Source of the DNA: JAJFUE01 sp041687335
GTDB taxonomy: Bacteria > Sumerlaeota > Sumerlaeia > MVZB01
Direction: 5' to 3'
NCBI GenBank assembly: GCA_041687335.1
Contig: JAWLCE010000024.1
Location: 1-64,000, forward strand
Length of the DNA stretch: 64,000 nucleotides
A model generated the notes under the pieces. The model saw only the letters and a program-made list of their open reading frames with translations. It had not been told where the DNA came from and searched no databases. The translations under genes were made by a program, and so were the position numbers. Shown here piece after piece: positions 16,912 through 24,239 of this stretch (position 1 is its first letter; each line of letters starts with the position of its first letter).

Positions 16912-17817
16912 TTGAAACTCTACAGCCTGCTTAATGAAAACCAGATCCTGCTTGGCGCGCCGGCGGCGAGCCTGGAGGAGGCGATCAGTCGTCAGCTTCA
17001 TGCCTTCGGCGGCCTGATCGACCGCGAGCGCAGCCAGCGTATCCAGCAACTGCTGCTCCAGCGAGAGACGGAACATCCCACCTTCATCACGCAGGGCATC
17101 TGCATCCCCCACCTGCGCATGGCCGAACTGGAGCATTTTTTGGTCGGATTGCTCGTGCCCGAGCATCCCCTGCCCCACCCGGCCCCGGACCAGCCGCCGA
17201 TCGCCGCCATGTTTGTGGTGCTCGCACCACAGAGCAAAAACACGATGATGCTGCAGACCCTGGCAGCGATCGCGCGGCTGCTTAAGAGCCGCGAAAACCG
17301 CCAGGCCCTGCTGCGCGTCAAATCCACCGGCCGACTGCTGCGCCTGATCGAGGACAGCGGCATCGATGTCAAGAAGACGCTGGTCGCCGCCGATATCATG
17401 ACCCCACTGGCGGCCACCATCGATCCCGACGCCCCGCTGACCCGCGCCGTGGATGTCCTCGTCGGCATCAACGATGAGGGCATACCCGTCGTAGACGACC
17501 AGGGTCGTCTGGTGGGCGAGTTGACCAGCAAGGAACTGCTCACGCTCGGCATGCCGCAATACATGGACCTGCTCGTCAACCCCGTCATGCTCGACAGTTT
17601 TGAGCCCTTCGAGAACTACTTCCGCCATGAGAATACGATGACCGTGCGCGAGCTCTGCCGTCGCGACGTCATCACCGTCCCGCCCTCCATGCCGATCGTG
17701 CAGGTTACCCACCTGATGATGACCCGCAACCGCCGCCGCATCTACGTCATGGACGAGGGTCGGCTTGTCGGCATCATCTACCGGAAGGGCATCGTCACAC
17801 GCGTCCTGCATTATTAA
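16912..17817 (+). CDS. PTS EIIA (nitrogen/fructose type) domain fused to a CBS pair
   Basis: 301 residues. Start is a TTG just after an in-frame TGA; the translation from it (MKLYSLLNENQILL) matches the usual EIIA N-terminus, so the rare start is credible. Residues 1-150 are EIIA of the PtsN/fructose type with the phosphorylatable His in GICIPHLRM (H67) and AMFVVLAPQSKN. Residues 165-301 hold two CBS motifs (VAADIMTPLAATIDPDAPLTRAVDVLVG, GIPVVDDQGRLVG, and RDVITVPPSMPIVQVTHLMM, IYVMDEGRLVGIIYRKG), which bind adenine nucleotides. No PTS enzyme I, HPr, EIIB/C or antiporter is adjacent. Likely a cytoplasmic regulator coupling phosphorylation and energy charge; the target is unknown. Confidence 0.9.
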   Translation: MKLYSLLNENQILLGAPAASLEEAISRQLHAFGGLIDRERSQRIQQLLLQRETEHPTFITQGICIPHLRMAELEHFLVGLLVPEHPLPHPAPDQPPIAAMFVVLAPQSKNTMMLQTLAAIARLLKSRENRQALLRVKSTGRLLRLIEDSGIDVKKTLVAADIMTPLAATIDPDAPLTRAVDVLVGINDEGIPVVDDQGRLVGELTSKELLTLGMPQYMDLLVNPVMLDSFEPFENYFRHENTMTVRELCRRDVITVPPSMPIVQVTHLMMTRNRRRIYVMDEGRLVGIIYRKGIVTRVLHY

Positions 17818-17899
17818 GCTTTATTGCGTTGCTTTACATTGCCTTCTGCCCACATAAACCATTGATCCCATGCAATCTACCCGCCGGCTCCGAAAGTGC

Positions 17900-17908
17900 T
17901 GCTATAAT
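17900..17908 (+). promoter_or_regulatory. Extended -10 promoter for the secreted thioredoxin gene
   Basis: TGC TATAAT: a consensus -10 hexamer at 17903-17908 with the TGn extension. No good -35 lies 17 nt upstream, as expected for extended -10 promoters. The start codon is 90 nt downstream; a small hairpin GCCTG-TTATGT-CAGGC (17927-17942) sits in the leader. Confidence 0.6.
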
Positions 17909-17998
17909 GGCGTGCAGGGGCTGACTGCCTGTTATGTCAGGCCTCCTACCACTCGACGACCAACATGGCATGGACCACCGTCACTAAGGAAATGAAAC

Positions 17999-18925
17999 AT
18001 GCATCAAAAATATTCAACGAAAACTAAAACGATGTCGCTGCCGCGACCGGCTGTGACCGCGGCCCTCATTGGGCTCTCGGCAGCCGTCTTCTATCTGATC
18101 CTGAGTACATTTGCAAATGCGGAGCCGCCCTCGGAAGAGTGGCGGACGGATCTGGATGCGGCGATCACCGAGGCCAATGAAGAGCAGCAGCCGGTGCTGG
18201 TCATGTTTTCGGCCGCTTGGTGCCCCCCCTGCCAGATGATGAAACGGGACGTTCTGCCCCAGCCCGAGGTGAAGAAGTCGCTTGAATCATGGGTGCCCGT
18301 CTACATCGACACCGACAAGAACGGCGCGTTAGCGAATCGCTACAAGGCCACCTCGATCCCGACTTTCGTTGTCCTGACCAGCACGGGCGAGGAACTGGCG
18401 CGATTTGTCGGTGGAATGGATGCGAAAATTTTTCGCCAGCGCCTTGACTCACTGCAGGAAAATGCAATCGAGCTGGGCAGGGTTGACAGCGAACTGAAGG
18501 AGAACACGTCCGACCCAAAGCTGCTCGAGCGCAAGGCCGATGTTCTGGCCGATGTCGGCTTGACCCTGATTGATCCCAGCCGCCTCGAGCAGAGCCTGCA
18601 GGTCTATCGTCAGGTGGTCGCGGCGGACGAAAAGGCAGCCGTGAAGGACGATGTGGCCTTTCTGGAGGCACTGCTGCAGGCCATGAAACGCGAACTGGAA
18701 CCCGCTGGCCAGAAATTGTCAGCTTTTGCCGAGCAGTATCCCGACAGCCCACGCCGCCCCGACGCCCTTTTCTGGCAGGCCATCATTATCGCCGAACAGG
18801 GGAACAAGGAGCGTGCCGGAGAGCTTTTGAAGCAGTATGTCGCGCAGAATGCCGAGGGGCGTTATGCGGCCCAGGCGCAGGATTACATTCAATCACTCGA
18901 TCGCCCGGCCGGTGCACGCGGCTGA
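17999..18925 (+). CDS. Exported thioredoxin-fold protein with C-terminal TPR-like helical region
   Basis: 308 residues. MHQKYSTKTKTM plus AALIGLSAAVFYLILSTFANA is a signal peptide or anchor, so it acts in the periplasm. Thioredoxin domain at 43-145 with VLVMFSAAWCPPCQMMKRDVL (C75, C78) and the cis-Pro motif TSIPTFVVL. WCPPC rather than WCGPC resembles the TlpA/DsbD-gamma and Thiol-disulfide DUF families. Residues 160-300 are helical with repeated A/L pairs (FLEALLQAMKRELEPAGQKL, DALFWQAIIIAEQGNKERAGELL), like TPR units. SD AAGGA precedes the ATG. Stands alone with its own promoter; substrate unknown. Confidence 0.85.
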   Translation: MHQKYSTKTKTMSLPRPAVTAALIGLSAAVFYLILSTFANAEPPSEEWRTDLDAAITEANEEQQPVLVMFSAAWCPPCQMMKRDVLPQPEVKKSLESWVPVYIDTDKNGALANRYKATSIPTFVVLTSTGEELARFVGGMDAKIFRQRLDSLQENAIELGRVDSELKENTSDPKLLERKADVLADVGLTLIDPSRLEQSLQVYRQVVAADEKAAVKDDVAFLEALLQAMKRELEPAGQKLSAFAEQYPDSPRRPDALFWQAIIIAEQGNKERAGELLKQYVAQNAEGRYAAQAQDYIQSLDRPAGARG

Positions 18926-18953
18926 CACTACAAACTTGATTTAACAGGTCCGG

Positions 18954-18987
18954 GGGGGCATCGCGCTGGTTGCGCCGCGATGCCCCC
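18954..18987. terminator. Long GC-rich hairpin between convergent genes
   Basis: A perfect 12-bp stem, GGGGGCATCGCG with CGCGATGCCCCC, and a 10-nt loop, just after the thioredoxin gene and before the end of trpE on the other strand. Neither side is followed by a U-run, so it may stop transcription only with help from Rho or may serve as a 3'-end stabiliser; it could serve both genes. Confidence 0.5.
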
Positions 18988-18991
18988 TTGC

Positions 18992-20503
18992 TCATTCCAG
19001 CCCAGCCTCGGCCATCTCGACGGCCTTGAGCAGGGCCCGCGCCTTGTTGCAGGTTTCGTCATATTCCATTGATGGCACGCTGTCGGCGACGATGCCGGCC
19101 CCGGCCTGCACATAGACCCGCTTGTTGCGGATGACGCAGGTGCGAATCGTGATGCAAGTGTCCAGGTTGCCGTCGAAGCTCAGGTAGCCGACCGCGCCCG
19201 CATACGGCCCGCGCCGCACGTTCTCCACTTCGTCGATGATCTCCATGGCCCGGATCTTAGGCGCGCCGCTGACCGTACCCGCCGGGAAGCAGGCGGCCAT
19301 GGCATCCAGCCCATCACGCCCCGGGCGCAGCTGGCCGACGACATTGCTGACGATATGCATGACGTGGCTGTAGCGCTCCACCGACATCAGGTCATCCACG
19401 CGCACCGTGCCCGGCTGGCTGACGCGCCCCGCGTCGTTGCGGCCCAGGTCCACCAGCATGATGTGCTCGGCGCGCTCCTTGGGATCGGCCAACAGGTCGC
19501 GCTCCAGGTCGGCGTCCTCCTCGTGCGTGCGCCCGCGCGGGCGGGTCCCGGCAATGGGGCGCACCGTGACCTTGTCACCGTTGACGCGAACCAGAATTTC
19601 CGGGCTCGAGCCCGCAATTTGCAAGTCGCCCAGCTTCAGGTAGAACATGTAGGGCGAAGGGTTGATCGCGCGCAGCGCCCGGTAGATGTCGAACGGGTCG
19701 CCCTCCCAGCTCTTGCTGAAGCGCTGGCTAATAACCACTTGGAAGGCATCCCCGGCGCGGATGTATTCCTTGACCCGCTCGACCCCAGCCTCGAACTCCG
19801 GCCGGGTGAAATTGCTGACCAGCCCCTCGGGGGCGTCGGAGAGGTCCGGCGCGGTCGCCGCGAGCGGATCGACCGACCCATGCTGGTGCATCGTCCCGCG
19901 CAGCCGCTCGGCCATCAGTTCAATGCGATGGATTGCTTGGTCGTAGGCGCGGCGCGGGTCGTCGAGCACGTGGGCATTGGCCAGCAGGATCGTGCGCCGC
20001 CGCACGTGATCAAAGATCGCCAGCGACTCCGCCACCATGAAGATCGCATCGGGCAGCTTCAGGTCATCGGGGTTGTTGTCCGGCAGTTTCTCGAACTGGC
20101 GCACCATGTCATAGGCCATGTAGCCGACGCTGCCACCGATGAACGGGGGCAGATCGGGGTCGCGAGCAGGCCGGTAACGCTGCATGAACTCGCGCAGGAA
20201 CGAAAGCGGGTTGACGGGACTCTCGACCACCTGCTCGTCAATGCCATGGTAGCTGACGACCACTTCCTGCCCGCGGCAGCGGATCACCACGCCGGGGTCG
20301 CAACCGATGAAAGAATACCGACCCAGCGACTCACCGTGCTCGACGCTCTCGAGCAGGAAGGCATGGTCGCCGGTGGAAAGCTTGCGGAAGACCGAGACCG
20401 GCGTCTCCATGTCAGCCAGAATCTCGGCCCAGACCGGGATCAGGTTGCCCTGGCGGCAGCGCTTGAGGAAGTCCGAGTATTCAGGCCGAATCTTTAGTTT
20501 CAC
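18992..20503 (-). CDS. trpE: Anthranilate synthase component I
   Basis: 503 residues from a GTG with GGAGAG upstream (a longer in-frame start at 20590 would lack a SD and run into the repeat). Chorismate-binding enzyme: N-terminal domain with TPVSVFRKL..DHAFLLESVE, C-terminal catalytic blocks FQVVISQRFS, SPEILVRV, RPIAGTRPRG, DPKERAEHIMLVDLGRNDAGRV, SHVMHIVSNV, GTVSGAPKIRAMEIIDE. These fit TrpE (or PabB); the regulatory LLES feedback motif is present in LLESVEHGESLGRYSF, which favours TrpE. It makes anthranilate from chorismate with TrpG. No trpG/D is adjacent, so the trp genes are dispersed. Convergent with the thioredoxin gene. Confidence 0.93.
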   Translation of the reverse strand: MKLKIRPEYSDFLKRCRQGNLIPVWAEILADMETPVSVFRKLSTGDHAFLLESVEHGESLGRYSFIGCDPGVVIRCRGQEVVVSYHGIDEQVVESPVNPLSFLREFMQRYRPARDPDLPPFIGGSVGYMAYDMVRQFEKLPDNNPDDLKLPDAIFMVAESLAIFDHVRRRTILLANAHVLDDPRRAYDQAIHRIELMAERLRGTMHQHGSVDPLAATAPDLSDAPEGLVSNFTRPEFEAGVERVKEYIRAGDAFQVVISQRFSKSWEGDPFDIYRALRAINPSPYMFYLKLGDLQIAGSSPEILVRVNGDKVTVRPIAGTRPRGRTHEEDADLERDLLADPKERAEHIMLVDLGRNDAGRVSQPGTVRVDDLMSVERYSHVMHIVSNVVGQLRPGRDGLDAMAACFPAGTVSGAPKIRAMEIIDEVENVRRGPYAGAVGYLSFDGNLDTCITIRTCVIRNKRVYVQAGAGIVADSVPSMEYDETCNKARALLKAVEMAEAGLE

Positions 20504-20583
20504 CTTGCGGCTCTCTCCGCCGCCGACTGGTGGGCGGCAGCATGGAATATGGGCACAAGCATGGCACGGAGCCGAAAAAAATT

Positions 20584-20614
20584 CAGCCAAGAATTGACAC
20601 GAATTTCACGAACG
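20584..20614 (-). repeat. Dispersed ATTCGTG-type repeat, inverted copy left of the ACP-like gene
   Basis: Begins CAGCCAAGAATTGACACGAA and ends CACGAACG. Aligns with the reverse complement of 21486-21516 (CAGCCA, GA.TTGAC, ACGAA.G shared). A related ATGGACA stretch follows at 20628. Together the copies bracket the ACP-like gene as inverted repeats. Confidence 0.6.
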
Positions 20615-20723
20615 ACCGTGAGTCAACATGGACAGGCATAAAACCAAGGATGTGGATTCATGATTTGCCCAAATCCTCAGATGCGGATAAGCTAACGGCC
20701 AATGAAGCTACGAGGGTTTGCCT

Positions 20724-21440
20724 ATGGGATTGAATTTTGTCGAAATCATCATGGAAGTCGAGGATCGGTTCGGGATCCAGATCGAAGATGGCTCCATCGA
20801 GCACATTCGGACCGTGCGGGATCTGGCTGAACACATAAGACCCCAGCTGCACGTAGAGCAGCGAGATTTCTGCCTGAGCAATGTCGTGTCGAACCGGCTG
20901 CAACGCGCCCTGATGGAGCATTGCGGGCTCACTCGTCTTCAGGTTGATTGCGGATCGCGGATCGATGACCTGGTCCCAGTCCATCAGCGGCGCCAGTTGT
21001 GGACGGCATTGGAAGCGAGCACTGACCTTCAGCTTCCGGAATTGCTCCGCCCGCCCCGGCAGCGCTGGCTGGTTTATTCACCTTTCATTGTTGCAGGGGC
21101 ACTGGCCTTGGCGGTATTCGCTTATTTCAACAATGGTGGCCCATGGCACCTTCTGCTCATTCTGCTGGTGGCGGTTTTTGCTTGGGCGGCCTTGCCACTG
21201 GTATTGATGCTGAAGCACAAGACGCGAGACCATGCCGTTCACGTGCCGAAGTCGATCGTCACATTCGGCGACCTGGCGGACCTAACATACAGGCTCAACC
21301 GGCACAGACTTTATCATCAATATGGTATGACCGAGGATGAGATATATCGCGAACTGGTGGATATCATCAGCAGCGAACTTGGCCTGAAGCCTGAAGAGAT
21401 CACCCCCGATAGCGACATCATCAAGTTAGCCAGCTCTTGA
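20724..21440 (+). CDS. Membrane-anchored protein with two half-ACP domains
   Basis: 238 residues. Residues 1-40 (MGLNFVEIIMEVEDRFGI, IRTVRDLAEHI) match the second half of an acyl carrier protein, from the DSL helix on; aligned to DSLDLVEII the phosphopantetheine Ser is Gly2. The C-terminal 36 residues (MTEDEIYRELVDIISSELGL, EEITPDSDII) match the first half of an ACP and stop at the point where the DSL motif should follow (ends KLASS). Between them are a conserved-looking region (LQRALMEHCGLTR, VPVHQRRQLWTALE) and two hydrophobic helices (about 119-136 and 142-163). I recall similar uncharacterised proteins in planctomycete-like genomes with the Ser kept (MGLDSVE). Function unknown; as read it cannot carry a prosthetic group. 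Confidence 0.7.
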   Translation: MGLNFVEIIMEVEDRFGIQIEDGSIEHIRTVRDLAEHIRPQLHVEQRDFCLSNVVSNRLQRALMEHCGLTRLQVDCGSRIDDLVPVHQRRQLWTALEASTDLQLPELLRPPRQRWLVYSPFIVAGALALAVFAYFNNGGPWHLLLILLVAVFAWAALPLVLMLKHKTRDHAVHVPKSIVTFGDLADLTYRLNRHRLYHQYGMTEDEIYRELVDIISSELGLKPEEITPDSDIIKLASS

Positions 21441-21485
21441 ACCATTCTAATCTACCCATCACCTGCCGGTTGCGATGGGCAGTGA

Positions 21486-21516
21486 CATTCGTGTCCATTT
21501 TCGTCAATCGTGGCTG
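21486..21516 (+). repeat. Dispersed ATTCGTG-type repeat, copy right of the ACP-like gene
   Basis: Begins CATTCGTGTCCATTTTCGTC and ends ATCGTGGCTG. Shares TTCGTGTCCATT with the copy at 11281-11326 and is inverted relative to 20584-20614. Lies between the ACP-like gene and the end of leuS. Confidence 0.65.
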
Positions 21517-21521
21517 CCATA

Positions 21522-24053
21522 TTACGCCACGATGTTAACCAGCTTGTGGCGGACGTAGATCACCTTGCGCACCGTCTTGCCCTCCGTGAAAGCCACGACT
21601 TTTTCGTCCGCCAGCGCGCGCTGCTTGATCGCGTCCTCGTCCTCATCGATCCCGACGCTCATGTGGCCGCGCACCTTGCCCGACACCTGTAGCGCGATCT
21701 CGACCGTCTCCACTTTGAGTGCCTCGGGATCGAACTGCGGCCAGGCCTGCGCGGCGGCCAGACCCTCAGCACCAAGCTGGTGCCAGATTTCCTCGGCCAG
21801 GTGGGGCGCGAAGGGCGAGAGCAGCAAGGCCAGCCGCGCCGTGGCAAATGCCGCCAGCCGTCGCGCCAGCGGGTCCTCCGGCCGATCCGGCCAGGCATAA
21901 AGCGCGTTGAGCAGTTCCATGCAGGCCGAAATCGCCGTATTGAACTGTGCCCGCTCACCCAGGTCATTCGTGACCCGCCGGGTGGTCTCGTGAGCCTGGC
22001 GCAGCAGGTCGCGGTCATCCTGGCGCGTCAGTTCGGCCGGGGTCATTGCGCCGCCCTCGGCCAAGCCCGCGCGCAGAGCTGTCAGGTTGTTCTGCACATA
22101 GCGCCAGAGGCGATTGATGAAACGAGAAATCCCCTCCACCCCGCTGGGCGACCACTCCAGGTCCTTCTCGGGCGGCGCGGCGAACAGGATGAACATACGC
22201 GCGGCGTCGGCGCCATATTCTTCGATGATCTCGCCGGGATCGACCACGTTGCCGATTGACTTGCTCATCTTGAAGAAGCGCCTTTCGCCGCTGCGCGGGT
22301 CGGTGCCCTCGGCCAGCACCATCCCCTGCGTGAGCAGCCGCGAGAACGGTTCATCCAGCTTGATCAGCCCCAGGTCGCGTAAGGCCTTGGTGAAGAAGCG
22401 CGAGTAGAGCAGGTGCAGGATCGCGTGTTCCTTGCCGCCGATGTAGAGGTCCACGGGCATCCAGGTCTGGGCCTCGGCGCCGAACGGCAGATCCGTGTTC
22501 TTCGGGTCGCAGTAACGCAGGTAATACCACGAGCTGTCGAAAAAGGTGTCCATCGTGTCGGTTTCACGCCGGGCCGGCCCGCCGCACTTGGAACACTTCA
22601 GGTTCACCCACTCGTCGACCCCGGCCAGCGGATTGCCGCCCTGGCCGAAGCGCGCATTTTCGGGCAGCCGAACCGGCAGCTCATCCAGCGCAACCGGCAC
22701 AAGTCCACACTCGTCGCAATAGACAAACGGAATCGGCGTGCCCCAGAAACGCTGGCGCGAAATCAGCCAGTCGCGCAGCCGGTATTGCACCGTTGGCTCG
22801 CCCTGCTTGAGCCCAGTCAGCCACTCCACGATCGCGCCCTTGGCCCGCTCGCTCTGCATGCCGTCGAACTGGGCTGAGTTGGTCATCACGCCCGCCTCAG
22901 TATAGGCGGCCGTCATTTCGTTGGCCGACAGCTCGACGCCCTCGGGCTGAATCACCACCCGCACGGGAATCTCGAACTTGCGCGCGAACTCAAAATCACG
23001 CTGGTCGTGCGCCGGCACCGCCATGATTGCCCCGGTGCCATATTCCATCAGCACAAAGTTGGCAAGCCAGATCGGCACCTCGCGCCCATCCACCGGATTG
23101 ATCGCGCTCAAACCCAGCGCGATCCCCTCTTTCTCGGCCGCCTCATCCGTCCGCCGCTCGCGCCCCTCGTGAACGATCTTGTTGATGAAGGCGCGCACCG
23201 CTGGTTCGTTCGGCTGACCCTTGATCCACTCCTGAACTTTGGGGTGCTCGGGCGCCATGACCATGAAGGTGACCCCGAACAGCGTGTCGGGCCGGGTGGT
23301 GAAGATCGGCAACTCCTCGCCGGTTTCCTTGACCTTGAACTTGACCAGCGCCCCTTCGCTGCGGCCGATCCAGTTGCGCTGCTGGGCCGATACCAGGTTT
23401 GGCCATTCCGCCAGTTTGTCGTCAAGGTCGCGCAGCAGCTCGTCCGCGTACTCCGTGATCTTGAGGAACCACTGATCGAGCTGGCGCACGTCGACGTCGG
23501 TATCCTCATGCCGCCAGCAGCGCCCGTTGATCACCTGCTCGTTGGCCAGCACCGTCTCGCAGCGCGGGCACCAGTTCACGGCCGCCTTGCGCCGCTCAAC
23601 CAGCCCCTGTTCCCACAGCTTGATGAAGATCCACTGGTTCCAGCGGTAATAATCATCGCGGCAGGTGACCACCTCGCGCGCCCAGTCATAGCTCATGCCC
23701 AGCCGGACGAGCTGCTCCCGCATCATGTCGATGCAGCGTTCGGTCCAGGCCCCCGGCTGGGTGTCATGCTTGATCGCGGCATTCTCGGCCGGCAGGCCAA
23801 AGGCGTCGAACCCCATCGGGTGCAGCACGTCGAAGCCCTGCATCCGGCGGAATCGCGCCATCGCATCGCCGATCGTGTAGACCCGGACGTGGCCCATGTG
23901 CAGCTTGCCGCTGGGATAGGGAAACTGCTCCAGGATGTAACTCTTGGGGCGGGTGCCGTCGCCGTTGGCGCGGAAGATTCCGGCCTCACTCCACGCGCGC
24001 TGCCAGCGTGGCTCGCTCTGCTGGAACGGGTAATAAGTTTCGATAGCCATCAT
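21522..24053 (-). CDS. leuS: Leucyl-tRNA synthetase
   Basis: 843 residues, normal for bacterial LeuRS. HIGH-type motif PYPSGKLHMGHVRVY near residues 46-60, zinc Cys pairs in NWCPRCETVLANEQV and CDECGLVPV..CSKCGG, the CP1 editing domain (TRPDTLFGVTFMVMAPEHP, NFVLMEYGTGAIMAVPAHDQRDFEFA) with its conserved T-rich loop and Asp, KMSKS at FFKMSKSIGNVVDPGEII and the anticodon-binding and C-terminal domains (IALQVSGKVRGHM). It attaches Leu to tRNA(Leu) in the cytoplasm and edits mischarged tRNA. Two adjacent ATGs at 24053/24050 leave the start open by one codon. Convergent with the ACP-like gene, divergent from the permease. Confidence 0.97.
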   Translation of the reverse strand: MMAIETYYPFQQSEPRWQRAWSEAGIFRANGDGTRPKSYILEQFPYPSGKLHMGHVRVYTIGDAMARFRRMQGFDVLHPMGFDAFGLPAENAAIKHDTQPGAWTERCIDMMREQLVRLGMSYDWAREVVTCRDDYYRWNQWIFIKLWEQGLVERRKAAVNWCPRCETVLANEQVINGRCWRHEDTDVDVRQLDQWFLKITEYADELLRDLDDKLAEWPNLVSAQQRNWIGRSEGALVKFKVKETGEELPIFTTRPDTLFGVTFMVMAPEHPKVQEWIKGQPNEPAVRAFINKIVHEGRERRTDEAAEKEGIALGLSAINPVDGREVPIWLANFVLMEYGTGAIMAVPAHDQRDFEFARKFEIPVRVVIQPEGVELSANEMTAAYTEAGVMTNSAQFDGMQSERAKGAIVEWLTGLKQGEPTVQYRLRDWLISRQRFWGTPIPFVYCDECGLVPVALDELPVRLPENARFGQGGNPLAGVDEWVNLKCSKCGGPARRETDTMDTFFDSSWYYLRYCDPKNTDLPFGAEAQTWMPVDLYIGGKEHAILHLLYSRFFTKALRDLGLIKLDEPFSRLLTQGMVLAEGTDPRSGERRFFKMSKSIGNVVDPGEIIEEYGADAARMFILFAAPPEKDLEWSPSGVEGISRFINRLWRYVQNNLTALRAGLAEGGAMTPAELTRQDDRDLLRQAHETTRRVTNDLGERAQFNTAISACMELLNALYAWPDRPEDPLARRLAAFATARLALLLSPFAPHLAEEIWHQLGAEGLAAAQAWPQFDPEALKVETVEIALQVSGKVRGHMSVGIDEDEDAIKQRALADEKVVAFTEGKTVRKVIYVRHKLVNIVA

Positions 24054-24203
24054 GCATTGCTCGCTTGCTGAAGGTGCCGCTCGGCAGTGCCGTGCGCAGC
24101 GCAGCCGGCGCGGGTCCGGTTTGGGCTCTATTTCAACAAGGCTGGCGCGGAATGTAAAATGAGAAATTCCGCCCCCCGCCGGCGCATGCGGCTAATCGAT
24201 CTG

Positions 24204-24233
24204 CTCGACTCCATTTCGCGGCCCGGCTAGACT
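24204..24233 (+). promoter_or_regulatory. Possible promoter giving a leaderless transcript
   Basis: CTCGAC (24204-24209), 18 nt, TAGACT (24228-24233). The predicted start of transcription about 7 nt later falls on the A of the permease ATG at 24240, and no SD is present. Weak -35, so tentative. Confidence 0.3.
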
Positions 24234-24239
24234 GGTTAG

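Noticed and set aside
17820..17998. tRNA gene or riboswitch in the leader of the thioredoxin gene
   Set aside because: No cloverleaf or known aptamer pattern; only a promoter and a small hairpin are visible.
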